DNA of 64,000 nt, taken from Nilaparvata lugens (taxonomy: Eukaryota; Arthropoda; Insecta; Hemiptera; Delphacidae). Under the pieces are notes generated by a model that saw only the letters and a list, made by a program, of their open reading frames with translations, had not been told where the DNA came from and did no database searches. The stretch is taken from NCBI RefSeq assembly GCF_014356525.2, contig NC_052511.1, positions 34,997,121 through 35,061,120 on the forward strand, given 5' to 3'. Position numbers and translations under genes: made by a program. Positions 56,293-64,000 of the stretch are shown here, piece by piece (positions within the stretch are counted from its first letter, which is position 1; the number at the start of each line of letters is the position of its first letter).

Positions 56293-57252
56293 GCATCTTA
56301 CGGTATTTTACTGTATATTTAACGTATAATGTGCATTTTTCGGTGTTTTATTAAATTTTACTGTAGTGTATGACCTTTATTTGATTTAAATAATTGAAGT
56401 TCTTCAATACATTGCTTGGTATTTCTTCATCACAAACCAATCTGCAGAACATGTTTTGTATTTTTTTATATTTTCATATATTTTATATGGTGCCTGCTAT
56501 ACATTTGAATGGTGTCAATTTGTGCATTATAAATTATGGTGACCCTCATCATTTTTCTAATATATTGTGAGAGGAAAGGTGCCAGCACTCTTGTGTAAGA
56601 AAATGAAAGTCATATTGTGCTACTTATTCCTTTACAAATTTTTAGAATATTCTCATTTTAGAGTTGCCTACGCTAATAATTATTTTTACTAATTTCGTGC
56701 TAGTAGAGTACTTCTGGTACCGGTAGAGTACTTCTGACACTTCGAGTGCACTGATTTCATATAGTGAATTCAATCTTTGAACCAATGAATATTGAACATC
56801 ACAGTAATGGTCAAAGTCATATAATGCACACAATGAAGGCAATTACAATTTAGTAACTTAGGTACTTCTTCTTCTTCTTCTTCTTCTTCTTACAAACAAG
56901 GATTAGGCTTTAACCTATTCCGACTCACATCTAGCCAATTATTCAAATAAACATAAAAAATCCTATTATTGTCAACGCTTGCGTGGTCTGCCAACATCTC
57001 TTTTGGCTACTGGCTGATAATTATAGACTTTTGTACTCATTATAGACTTAGGTACTTATTACACAATATAACATGTAGGGCTAATAAAACTTGGACACAT
57101 AGATAAATAGATAATAAGCACTCGGTCTAGAAATAATACTCTAATAAAAATATTGAGAACTTGGACTAGATAATTTTTTAAACAATCTATTAATAAGAAA
57201 TTAAAATTCAAATTAATTTCAAGTTCATAACAAATTCAATTTCAAAATTACA
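56293..57252. repeat. Intron segment duplicated downstream, copy A
   Basis: TTACGGTATTTTACTGTATA through TTCAAAATTACAAT is repeated at 57457-57934 plus 60989-61286. Copy A contains a 178-bp insertion at 56868-57045 that copy B lacks, while copy B holds the hAT element that copy A lacks. Confidence 0.9.
56868..57045 (-). mobile_element. Retroposon fragment with 12-bp target duplication
   Basis: Flanked on both sides by ACTTAGGTACTT (56856-56867 and 57046-57057). It starts with (CTT)n, i.e. an (AAG)n tail if read on the - strand. The interior GGATTAGGCTTTAACCTATT and GCGTGGTCTGCCAACATCTC is not recognised as protein. The insertion is absent from the paralogous segment near 61080, which confirms its boundaries. 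It is likely a short LINE or SINE end. Confidence 0.7.
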
Positions 57253-57289
57253 ATCATTACTAATAAGAGGAAATTTATATAAATTTTAT

Positions 57290-57370
57290 GAGAGATGAAG
57301 ATGCTGATGATGATGATGATGATGCTGGAGATGATTCTGACAATGAAGATGATGATGATGACTATGGAGA
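57290..57370. repeat. (GAT)n-rich tract
   Basis: Imperfect GAT/GAC triplets. The apparent Asp-rich frame on the + strand is a by-product of the repeat. Confidence 0.75.
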
Positions 57371-57456
57371 CCAGGGTGAAGAGAAAAGAAGATTCAAAAA
57401 AAAAGATAATAACCTATATAGAATCACCGGCGGAAAGATGGTGGGTATCTATAATA

Positions 57457-57934
57457 TCTTACGGTATTTTACTGTATATTTTACGTATACTGTGTATTTT
57501 TCGGTGTTTTACTAAATTTTACTGTAGTGTATGACCTTTATTCGATTTTAATAATTGAAGTTCTTCAATACATTGCTTGGTATTTCTTCATCACAAACCA
57601 ATCTGCAGAACATGTTTTGTATTTTTTTATATTTTCATATATATTAAATGGTGTCTGCTATACATTTGAATGGTGTCATTTTGTGCATTATAAATTATGA
57701 TGACCCTCAACATTTTCCTAATATATTGTGAGAGGAAAGGTGCCAGCACTTTTGTGTGAGAAAATGAGCTAAAGTCATATTGTGCTACTTATTCCTTTAC
57801 AATTTTTTTAGAATATTCTCATTTTAGAGTTGTCTATGCTAATTATTTTTACTAATTTCGTGCTAGTAGAGTACTTCTGGTACCGGTAGAGTACTTCTGG
57901 CACTTCGAGTACACTGATTTCATATGGTGATTTG
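57457..57934. repeat. Intron segment duplicate, copy B, 5' part
   Basis: It matches 56293-56766 closely (for example GTATTTCTTCATCACAAACC and GTACCGGTAGAGTACTTCTG). It is interrupted after GGTGATTTG by the hAT element and resumes at 60989. Confidence 0.9.
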
Positions 57935-58099
57935 CAGGGGTGCCCAGCCCCCCCAAGGCCAATGGCGCAAGCCCCCCCCCAATTCAAGTGTAATGACCCC
58001 CCCAATCCATGTATAATGACCCCCCCCCCAAAGTACCACAACTCCCAACTCTTTAGTTTTTAACATTAGTCAGTGTATGACAATAAAATTCACATCTTA

Positions 58100-58264
58100 A
58101 GGTGCTTACAGATATACGCGCCGCGAACATGAGCAATTCACTTTTAATCAGCTGATGCCAAGCTTTTTATATCTGTATTTTACCGTTTCTGTAAAAATAC
58201 AGATATAATCAGCTGATTAAAAGTGAATTGCTCATGTTCGCGGCGCGTATATCTGTACACACCT
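58100..58264. mobile_element. MITE, AGGTGCGTACAGATATACGCGCC family, copy 2, nested
   Basis: 165 bp, with TTA before and CTA after, nearly identical to 7073-7237. It sits about 165 bp inside the left end of the hAT element, so it must have entered that element. Confidence 0.85.
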
Positions 58265-58429
58265 CTACATTCTAATCTTCCAAAGGACATTATTTACCTT
58301 TGGTCTTGTGAGGAATTCTTTCTGTTTTCATAATATTGTAAAAATATATACCATCGTTTCTTATCTCTTTAAAATAGAAATAAAGTATTTTTTTGATATT
58401 ATTTTTGAGACTAGCAGTGCACCCGTTCT

Positions 58430-59905
58430 TGTTCGGGAGGACTAGAAAGAACTTCATTTTACATCAGGAAAAACTACATGACACATATTTAATAGGATAT
58501 TAAAAGATAAGTGAGGGAGGCTTTGCTTTTTAAATGTTAAGGTTACAAAGTTGAATAATAATATCATTGATAATTCTTTATTGCAAAAGAATATTGCATA
58601 GCAATCTTGGTAAACATTCATACAAATTTGGAACGATTTTATTCATACAATATATAATGTCGGCAAGTTTAGGTATTCTAAATCTAACGAGCAATTTCTG
58701 TTTAGATGTTTTGATATTTAAATTTTTAGATGTTTATATGTTTGTATTTCACCGGATCTCGAAAACGGCTCTAACGATTCTCACGAAATTCAGAACATAG
58801 TAGGTTTATAATATGAAAAATCGATTACACTAGGTCTCATCCCTGGGGAAACTCGCTGAAGGACATTAAAAGAATTTATTCATCCTTGGAAAAACAGCTG
58901 ATAATTTCGGCGTCTGTTGATGATGGAAGTGAGTGAGCGAGTGTATGTGTGTGGGACTGAGACAAAATTATGACTCATCTGTTGAACTTTTGTACATAAT
59001 TCAATCAGGTACTTAGTGACAGTTGTACAAAAGCCGGTTAAATTTTAATCCTGATTAATTCCAGTAGAACCAATCAGATAAGCTATCTTTTTGTGATGGT
59101 CTTCTGTGATTTGGTTCACGTGACATGAATCAGGATTAAAATTTAACATGCTTTTGTGAGAGAAATTTTTGCATTCCTCTGCGAATTAATCTCAATCCAC
59201 TGTGATTAGATAGAACCTCTCTGTATGAACTATGAATATTTATTATAATTTCTTCTTTCGTAATAATTTTTATATGCTTTTGTGGTTACTCTAGAGCGGA
59301 GCACGGTGCCCCGATATTTATCATGAACTGGAATAGGTTGTCACTGATGTTGTGTTGTTGGTAGTATTTACTTTTTAACATTACAGGAGTAAATAACACA
59401 AGTCGAACAAAATGTATCTTCAAATGGTTTGGTTTTTGGAATAAAGATATCATTTGAACAAGTACATTTTGTATATTCTATCTATTAATACCAAATATCG
59501 GGGCACCGAGCTTTGCTCGTTATTTATTCATTGATAAACAGATTTATTTCATTGATAATCATTTCTTCAAAATGATTGGGGAAGTACTAACAGGCATAGC
59601 CCAAAACTGTTACTTACCCGAATTTTGATTTATTCACTACGAAAAATATATTTCGTCTGTGATTTATTCACAGACGAAATCATCATCTGTTTTTCCAAGG
59701 ATGAATTATCCTTTTCATGTCCTTCAGGGAGTTTTCTCAGGGATGAGACCTAGTGCAATCGAATTTTGATATCATAAACCTACTATATTCCGAATTTCGT
59801 GAAAATCGTTAGAGCCGTTTCCGAGATCCGTTGAACATAAATAACCAGATAGCCAGATATAGAAATAGAAAAATATAAACAGATATACATAAATTGCTCG
59901 CTATT
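58430..59905. repeat. Mosaic of 6500-family repeat pieces within the hAT element
   Basis: 58750-58900 carries CTCGAAAACGGCTCTAACGA and CACTAGGTCTCATCCCTGG. 59016-59160 is a worn MITE (GTGACAGTTGTACAAAAGCC start). 59290-59330 has GGAGCACGGTGCCCCGATAT. 59490-59905 is a reverse-oriented partner with ATCGGGGCACCGAGCTTTGC and GTGAAAATCGTTAGAGCCG. No protein is conserved between the copies. Confidence 0.5.
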
Positions 59906-60176
59906 ATAATAGGATAACAACTTATAGTCCAGTCAAATGGTCGTTTTTTCAGGAAACAGCCCCGAAATAACTTTTTTCGATGGTTCTATATATATTTTGG
60001 GGCGCTGAATTCTAATCTGAAATTTGCTGACACACCAGAAGGCGACTTCACCCCAAAATTTTGGATTTTTTTAAGTTTTCCATTTAATCTCGAGAACCTT
60101 GAATTTCTCGAGAAAAAGCATTCTCTATAAGTAAAGATAATAAATTTCCAATGAATTGAGTGGTCGCGCAGGACTA

Positions 60177-60321
60177 CTTTTTGGATTTTATATCTGAAGT
60201 GTTCCACAAGATACGCAACTTTGAATGTGCGAGAAATTTGTGATATTTTCCCCATTCTCACAGTCTCGCATATGCAACGTTGCGTATCTTGTGGAAAACT
60301 TCAGATGCAAAATCCAAAAAG
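60177..60321. repeat. Hairpin with 45-bp arms
   Basis: TTTTTGGATTTTATATCTGA and TCCACAAGATACGCAACTTT at the left pair with CAACGTTGCGTATCTTGTGG and CTTCAGATGCAAAATCCAAA at the right. The loop is about 55 bp. It lies inside the hAT element. Confidence 0.8.
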
Positions 60322-60988
60322 TGGTCGAGGTTGTGATGAATTTTCTCCTTTCACTCCCATGAAATATACTTCTGTTTTCAATACCGTTCAAAAGTTACAG
60401 CCAATTGAATGATAATCTTTATTTTCTCATTTTTCTTGCGATTTTACTGTTATTAAAGAGTCTCTAAAATGAGTACAATGCATGATAGGAACTTGCGATT
60501 GGTCTTATATGAGAGAAAATTTCATGCTCTATAAGCTGAGTTGCCCTAAATTGATCTTGCATTACTGTTTATATCGAAAAACTGTCGAGACTGTGAATAT
60601 GAAAAAAATATCGCATATTTCTTGCAACAGCAAGGAAACTCAAACACAGGACCATTAAAAATTAAAATGAAGCAAAGGAAATCAGAATAATAGTGGATGA
60701 TGAAGTTATAATTTATTTTTGTCAAAGATTTACCTCCAAACTCATAGGCTTAAAATTCCTGCATACAAAATATTATCAATTGTGCTTATGCTTTATATTG
60801 AGTTACACTTAGCAAAATATAACATTGTAAAGGTGGAAAAATTAACTACATTAGGATATCTCTATTTAATACCTTGCTTTTTTAATCATAATTCAAAATG
60901 TTGACATAAAATATACAAAAAATCATGCCCCCCCCAAAAATGTTGATGGCGCAAATTGCGCCATGCCCCCCCCTTGTGGGCACCCCTG

Positions 60989-61286
60989 GTGATTTGAATC
61001 TTTGAACCAATGAATATTGAACATCACAGTAATGGTCAAAGTCATATAATGCACACAATGAAGGCAATTAAAATTTAGTAACTTACTCATTACACAATAT
61101 AACATGTAGGGCTAATATAACCTGGACACATAGATGGTTAGATAATAAGCACTCGGTCTAGAAATAATACTCTAATAAAAATATTGAGAACTTGGACTAG
61201 ATAATTTAAAAAAATCTATTAATAAGAAATTAAAATTCAAATTAATTTCAAGTTCATAACAAATTCAATTTCAAAATTACAATTAC
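60989..61286. repeat. Intron segment duplicate, copy B, 3' part
   Basis: Resumes with GTGATTTGAATCTTTGAACC and continues to TTCAAAATTACAATTACAAT. It matches 56768-57252 apart from the insertion in copy A. Confidence 0.9.
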
Positions 61287-61322
61287 AATTCTTATACTCA
61301 GCTTATATTATTTCTTGCACAG

Positions 61323-61518
61323 TATGGACTCTATTCAGGCTGTGCCGGGGTGTTGGTTTACATAGTTTTCGGATCTACTAGACAAATAGCGCTGGGTCCA
61401 ACAGCTCTACTTTCATTACTGACCTATCACTACACGAGAGGAAAGAGTGCAGACTATGTGGTACTATTGACTTTCCTTGTCGGTTGTGTGGAGCTGCTAT
61501 GTGGTATTCTACAGCTTG
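61323..61518 (+). CDS. SLC26A11-like transporter, second coding exon
   Basis: This 196-nt exon lies between TTTCTTGCACAG and GTGAGT, entering in phase 0 and leaving in phase 1. It encodes YGLYSGCAGVLVYIVFGSTR, then QIALGPTALLSLLTYHYTRG and a membrane helix VVLLTFLVGCVELLCGILQL. The YGLYSxxxxxxxYxxFGTSR and GPTAxxSLL strings are core SLC26/SulP signatures in the second and third membrane segments. Confidence 0.93.
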
Positions 61519-62388
61519 GTGAGTCAATGGAAGCCAACATACTTAAAAACGTTGAAATAAACTTTACAAAATGTCACTCTCATTTCGTGTGTCACTGTGT
61601 ATCGTTGAACAATAATAGAGAATAATTTTTAATAATTTTGAATAATAGAGAATAATTTGTGGAAATTTTTCTCGAATAACTGGATTTAGTAACAGATACA
61701 ACATTTCGCCGGTATTTCAAAAACTGATATAAATTTAAAAGTTGTAAAAGCCAAAATCAGTTTGGAGTTATTCAGGCTAAATGAAGTGGTTTCTTGTGGA
61801 ACTATTCGAATAATGAAGTGGTTGCAATCTTGCAATTTTTCAATCAATAATAGATGGACTATAAAGATGATTAATAAAAAAATGGCCTATTTCCAACAAA
61901 CATTTCAAATTACAAAATAGATACTCGAAACTGTATGGACTATTAAAAAATAACAATACTTGCTGATAATTATAAACTATTATTTAAAAATATACGGTAA
62001 TACAAATAAGTTACAATTCAATTTTGAAATAAACGATAGAGCCAAATCCCAATCATTTCCTTCCATGCTTTGTATGGCGTTTCCAGTACAATACATCCTG
62101 TATTGTATCCTGTGATGTAATGTATAAATATAGTCCTAATATTATTATTGAAATAACAATAATTTTAAAGATGCAATAAATCAATATTATCATGTAGTGA
62201 GATTTACTTCAAGCCAATGTATTTGCTAGAAACTGTCATTTTGCGATTCATTTTGACATCAAACCACCAGCTGATTCAATTCAGTTTAAGCTTTCACTGT
62301 GCAAGCGACACTGACTTTATAACTCGATTCAATTATAAATCTATTCAATTCAACTTTTATAATAACGCTTTTAATACCTATTTTTCAG

Positions 62389-62614
62389 GATTCCTGGTTA
62401 ATTTTGTGTCAGTCCCTGTAATATCTGGATTTACGTCAGCTGCTGCCCTGATTATAGCTTCAGCTCAGTTGAAAAGCCTGTTCGGACTGCGCTATAATGC
62501 CGAATCCTTCATTGAAACTTGGAGAGAATTTTTCAAACACAACGCTGAGACTAGACTATGGGATCTGACTCTGGGACTGTTTTGTATTGTCACTCTTATG
62601 TTGTTAAAGGTACT
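62389..62614 (+). CDS. SLC26A11-like transporter, third coding exon
   Basis: It follows CTATTTTTCAG; its first two bases complete the split Gly codon from the previous exon. The 226-nt exon encodes FLVNFVSVPVISGFTSAAAL, which carries the family PVIxGFTSAAA motif, then IIASAQLKSLFGL. A membrane helix LTLGLFCIVTLMLLKVL follows. Two donors are possible, GTACTG at 62610 or the stronger GTAAGT at 62615. Alignment by eye to the human protein favours the latter. About 200 of roughly 600 expected residues are present; the remaining membrane domain and the STAS domain lie beyond the window. Confidence 0.92.
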
Positions 62615-62764
62615 GTAAGTGGCTATTTCAATAATATTTCAATTTCTTGATAAGTTTCATTAATTTTATTGTATAGGGAGAGATTTTGTGGTATTTGTCT
62701 ATAAAAAAAGAATAAGACATTGATGTTGTCAATTCCATTATATTTTGGTATCTTCAGTTTCCTT

Positions 62765-62900
62765 TACTTGGTGTATATTTATTTATACATTGATACATAG
62801 GTTACAATATAATTCTCAACTATGAATGACTGGGAAAGAAACAACAGGCTTAAAGTCCAAAACTGTTCCTTTCCCAAATTTAGATAGAAATTGTCAAAAA
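62765..62900 (-). repeat. Non-LTR 3' tail, AACAGTTTTGGGC family
   Basis: TATTTATTTATACATTGATA, then GGGAAAGAAACAACAGGCTT and CCAAAACTGTTCCTTTCCC. Reverse-oriented copy of the 9650 family in SLC26 intron 3. Confidence 0.6.
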
Positions 62901-62957
62901 TATACTAAATATATAGTACTCTCTTGCTATCAATAGCTCTTTTGCAGTTATTTTATA

Positions 62958-63133
62958 CGGGTAAGCATTCCTGACCGGCAATTAGGAGGTACTGGGTTCG
63001 ATTCCCGGGCTGACAAATTAATCTTTGTACGGTATAGTAGCGCTCATCGAATTTCTATCTAGCTGTTTACCCTGATGTTGTCAATATTTGCAGTAGCAGA
63101 AGTCTTCGGGGTGAATTACACAGCATTCAATTG
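62958..63133 (+). mobile_element. tRNA-derived SINE, second family
   Basis: The head GGTAAGCATTCCTGACCGGC and AATTAGGAGGTACTGG leads into a B box GGTTCGATTCCCGGG at about 62993-63009. The body contains GTAGCGCTCATCGAATTTC and GTCAATATTTGCAGTAGCAG. The body is shared with both arms of the hairpin at 34931-35092. The A-box region looks truncated. Confidence 0.6.
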
Positions 63134-63139
63134 GGATTT

Positions 63140-64000
63140 TCGTTTAATAATAATTAGTTATTTTTCATTACCGTAATGATTATACATTAGAATATGTTTA
63201 CCCAAGTATTTCTTCAAACATTATTTGTAAATTCATAACTACATTCCGGTTTTTCTGAACCCACTTATAAAGCTAGGTGCATCCATACCTTTTTATTCCT
63301 TCATTTTCAAGCAGAAAAACTTACTAGGGATTAGGTGGGCATCATCTCAAGAAAATTCATAAAAAATAATCTTAAGAAAAAAATCATTTGAAGTATCTAT
63401 CTGAATGACTTCAGTGAATCTATCTCGTTTTATCCCTTCATTAAGCACGCAAAAACATAATAGGGATTTATGTGGGCATCATCCTAAAAAATACTGTTGT
63501 AACAATTACAGTAATGTAAAATATCTGGAAAATGATTCAAGTGTATCAGATTTTAGATTGAGGACCTTCTCAATTTCGTATCCTAGACGCATATTCATTT
63601 TGCAATCCTTTGTAATTCATATAGTCCCTAAAATCTTTTTTTTTCAACACCTGGTCCTATCGGTTTCTTTTTCCAACCTTTCCCTTATTATTTTTCCCCA
63701 TCACATCCTTTCATATCTACCGTCTATTTACTTTTTCTGATACCTTTTTCACCTTCTCAAGAAATGAAGGTTTTCCTAGTACATGGATATCCATAGCTGG
63801 AAAAACCCTTCAATCTTCCACATTTTTTTGTACCACTTTCTTTTTATTTTGTTTTAATGTGTAGCCTACTGTTGTTGTTTGCATGTTTTTGTTAATCTCT
63901 GTATCAAACTTGTACGTGCGTGTAAAATAAATTAGTAGATTTCTCACGTTTCATCTACATTTTTCAATAAGTTTTATTCCACATTTTTAATTTCTGTTCA
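63140..64000. other. SLC26 intron sequence, no further exon recognised
   Basis: The 111-codon open frame at 63405-63740 has no transporter-like features and biased, low-complexity composition, so I do not call it a gene. The next SLC26 exon was not found before the window end. Confidence 0.4.

Larger units (their letters stand above)
57935..60988. mobile_element. hAT-type transposon, non-autonomous, 3,054 bp
   Basis: It begins CAGGGGTGCCCA and ends GGGCACCCCTG. A perfect 8-bp target duplication, GTGATTTG, lies at 57927-57934 and 60989-60996. CAGGGGTG-type ends and 8-bp duplications define hAT elements. Subterminal DNA is rich in C tracts after TAATGAC. The matching position in copy A (near 56768) reads AGTGAATTCAAT without the insert, i.e. 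an empty site. No transposase frame was found. The body is a patchwork that includes a 165-bp MITE, a MITE of the GGCCCGG family (59016), parts of the 6500 repeat and a hairpin at 60177-60321. Confidence 0.9.

Noticed and set aside
57288..57534. Asp-rich or Met-rich frames
   Set aside because: Produced by a (GAT)n tract at the edge of a duplicated intron segment; no splice support.
59986..60261. 91-codon - strand frame within the hAT element that could be read as a gene
   Set aside because: It overlaps a 45-bp-arm hairpin and shows no transposase motif; more likely a repeat.
63405..63740. 111-codon + strand frame after the third SLC26 exon
   Set aside because: No transporter-like hydrophobic pattern or motif, out of context with the expected next exon, and low-complexity composition.

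Overview
This is eukaryotic, AT-rich, repeat-laden nuclear DNA, almost certainly from an insect. It has small split exons with GT-AG borders, long introns, dense miniature inverted-repeat transposons, non-LTR retrotransposon tails and a piggyBac element. My best guess is a hemipteran, perhaps a planthopper, but this rests on impression and no database comparison was possible. No bacterial operons, CRISPR arrays or rRNA genes are visible.

Three host genes can be supported. (1) A cytosolic thymidine kinase (TK1 type) on the + strand has three phase-0 exons at 6052-6288, 9352-9561 and 16622-16810. They encode 211 residues with the P-loop, the DEGQF motif and two CxxC zinc pairs. The N-terminal exon was not found. 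The stop codon lies inside the first unit of a decaying minisatellite of about 100 bp that fills the presumed 3' UTR. (2) An unidentified, coiled-coil-rich protein gene on the - strand starts at 36956 and runs through eleven phase-compatible exons down to 23010. The frame is open for 426 codons and no end was found. A 57-nt exon is present twice, identically, inside a 1.2 kb tandem duplication (24014-26400). (3) An SLC26 anion transporter (SLC26A11-like) on the + strand has its first three coding exons at 56056-56235, 61323-61518 and 62389-62614; the rest lies beyond the window.

The remainder is mostly mobile DNA. A complete-looking piggyBac element (38351-41515) has perfect 14-bp ends and TTAA duplications, but its transposase is broken by two frameshifts. 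A 3,054-bp non-autonomous hAT-type element with a perfect 8-bp target duplication (57935-60988) split one copy of a duplicated segment in SLC26 intron 1, and the other copy preserves the empty site. There are several families of PIF/Harbinger-like MITEs with TTA/TAA target duplications, one of which (4547-5211) carries a relic of a MADF-like accessory gene. Also present are Tc1/mariner-like MITEs, a mariner relic, two tRNA-derived SINEs, several LINE 3' tails, a 1.2 kb palindrome, and an unclassified family of about 0.9 kb with ACTTTCCTTGCC ends.

The most unusual cross-cutting signal is a small RNA-like motif: (C)TGAnnAtG, a short stem-loop, cGAAA, then a palindromic hexamer. It recurs in at least eight places within otherwise different hairpin repeats. 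It resembles a hammerhead ribozyme core with one extra base and is worth testing, though catalysis is not established.
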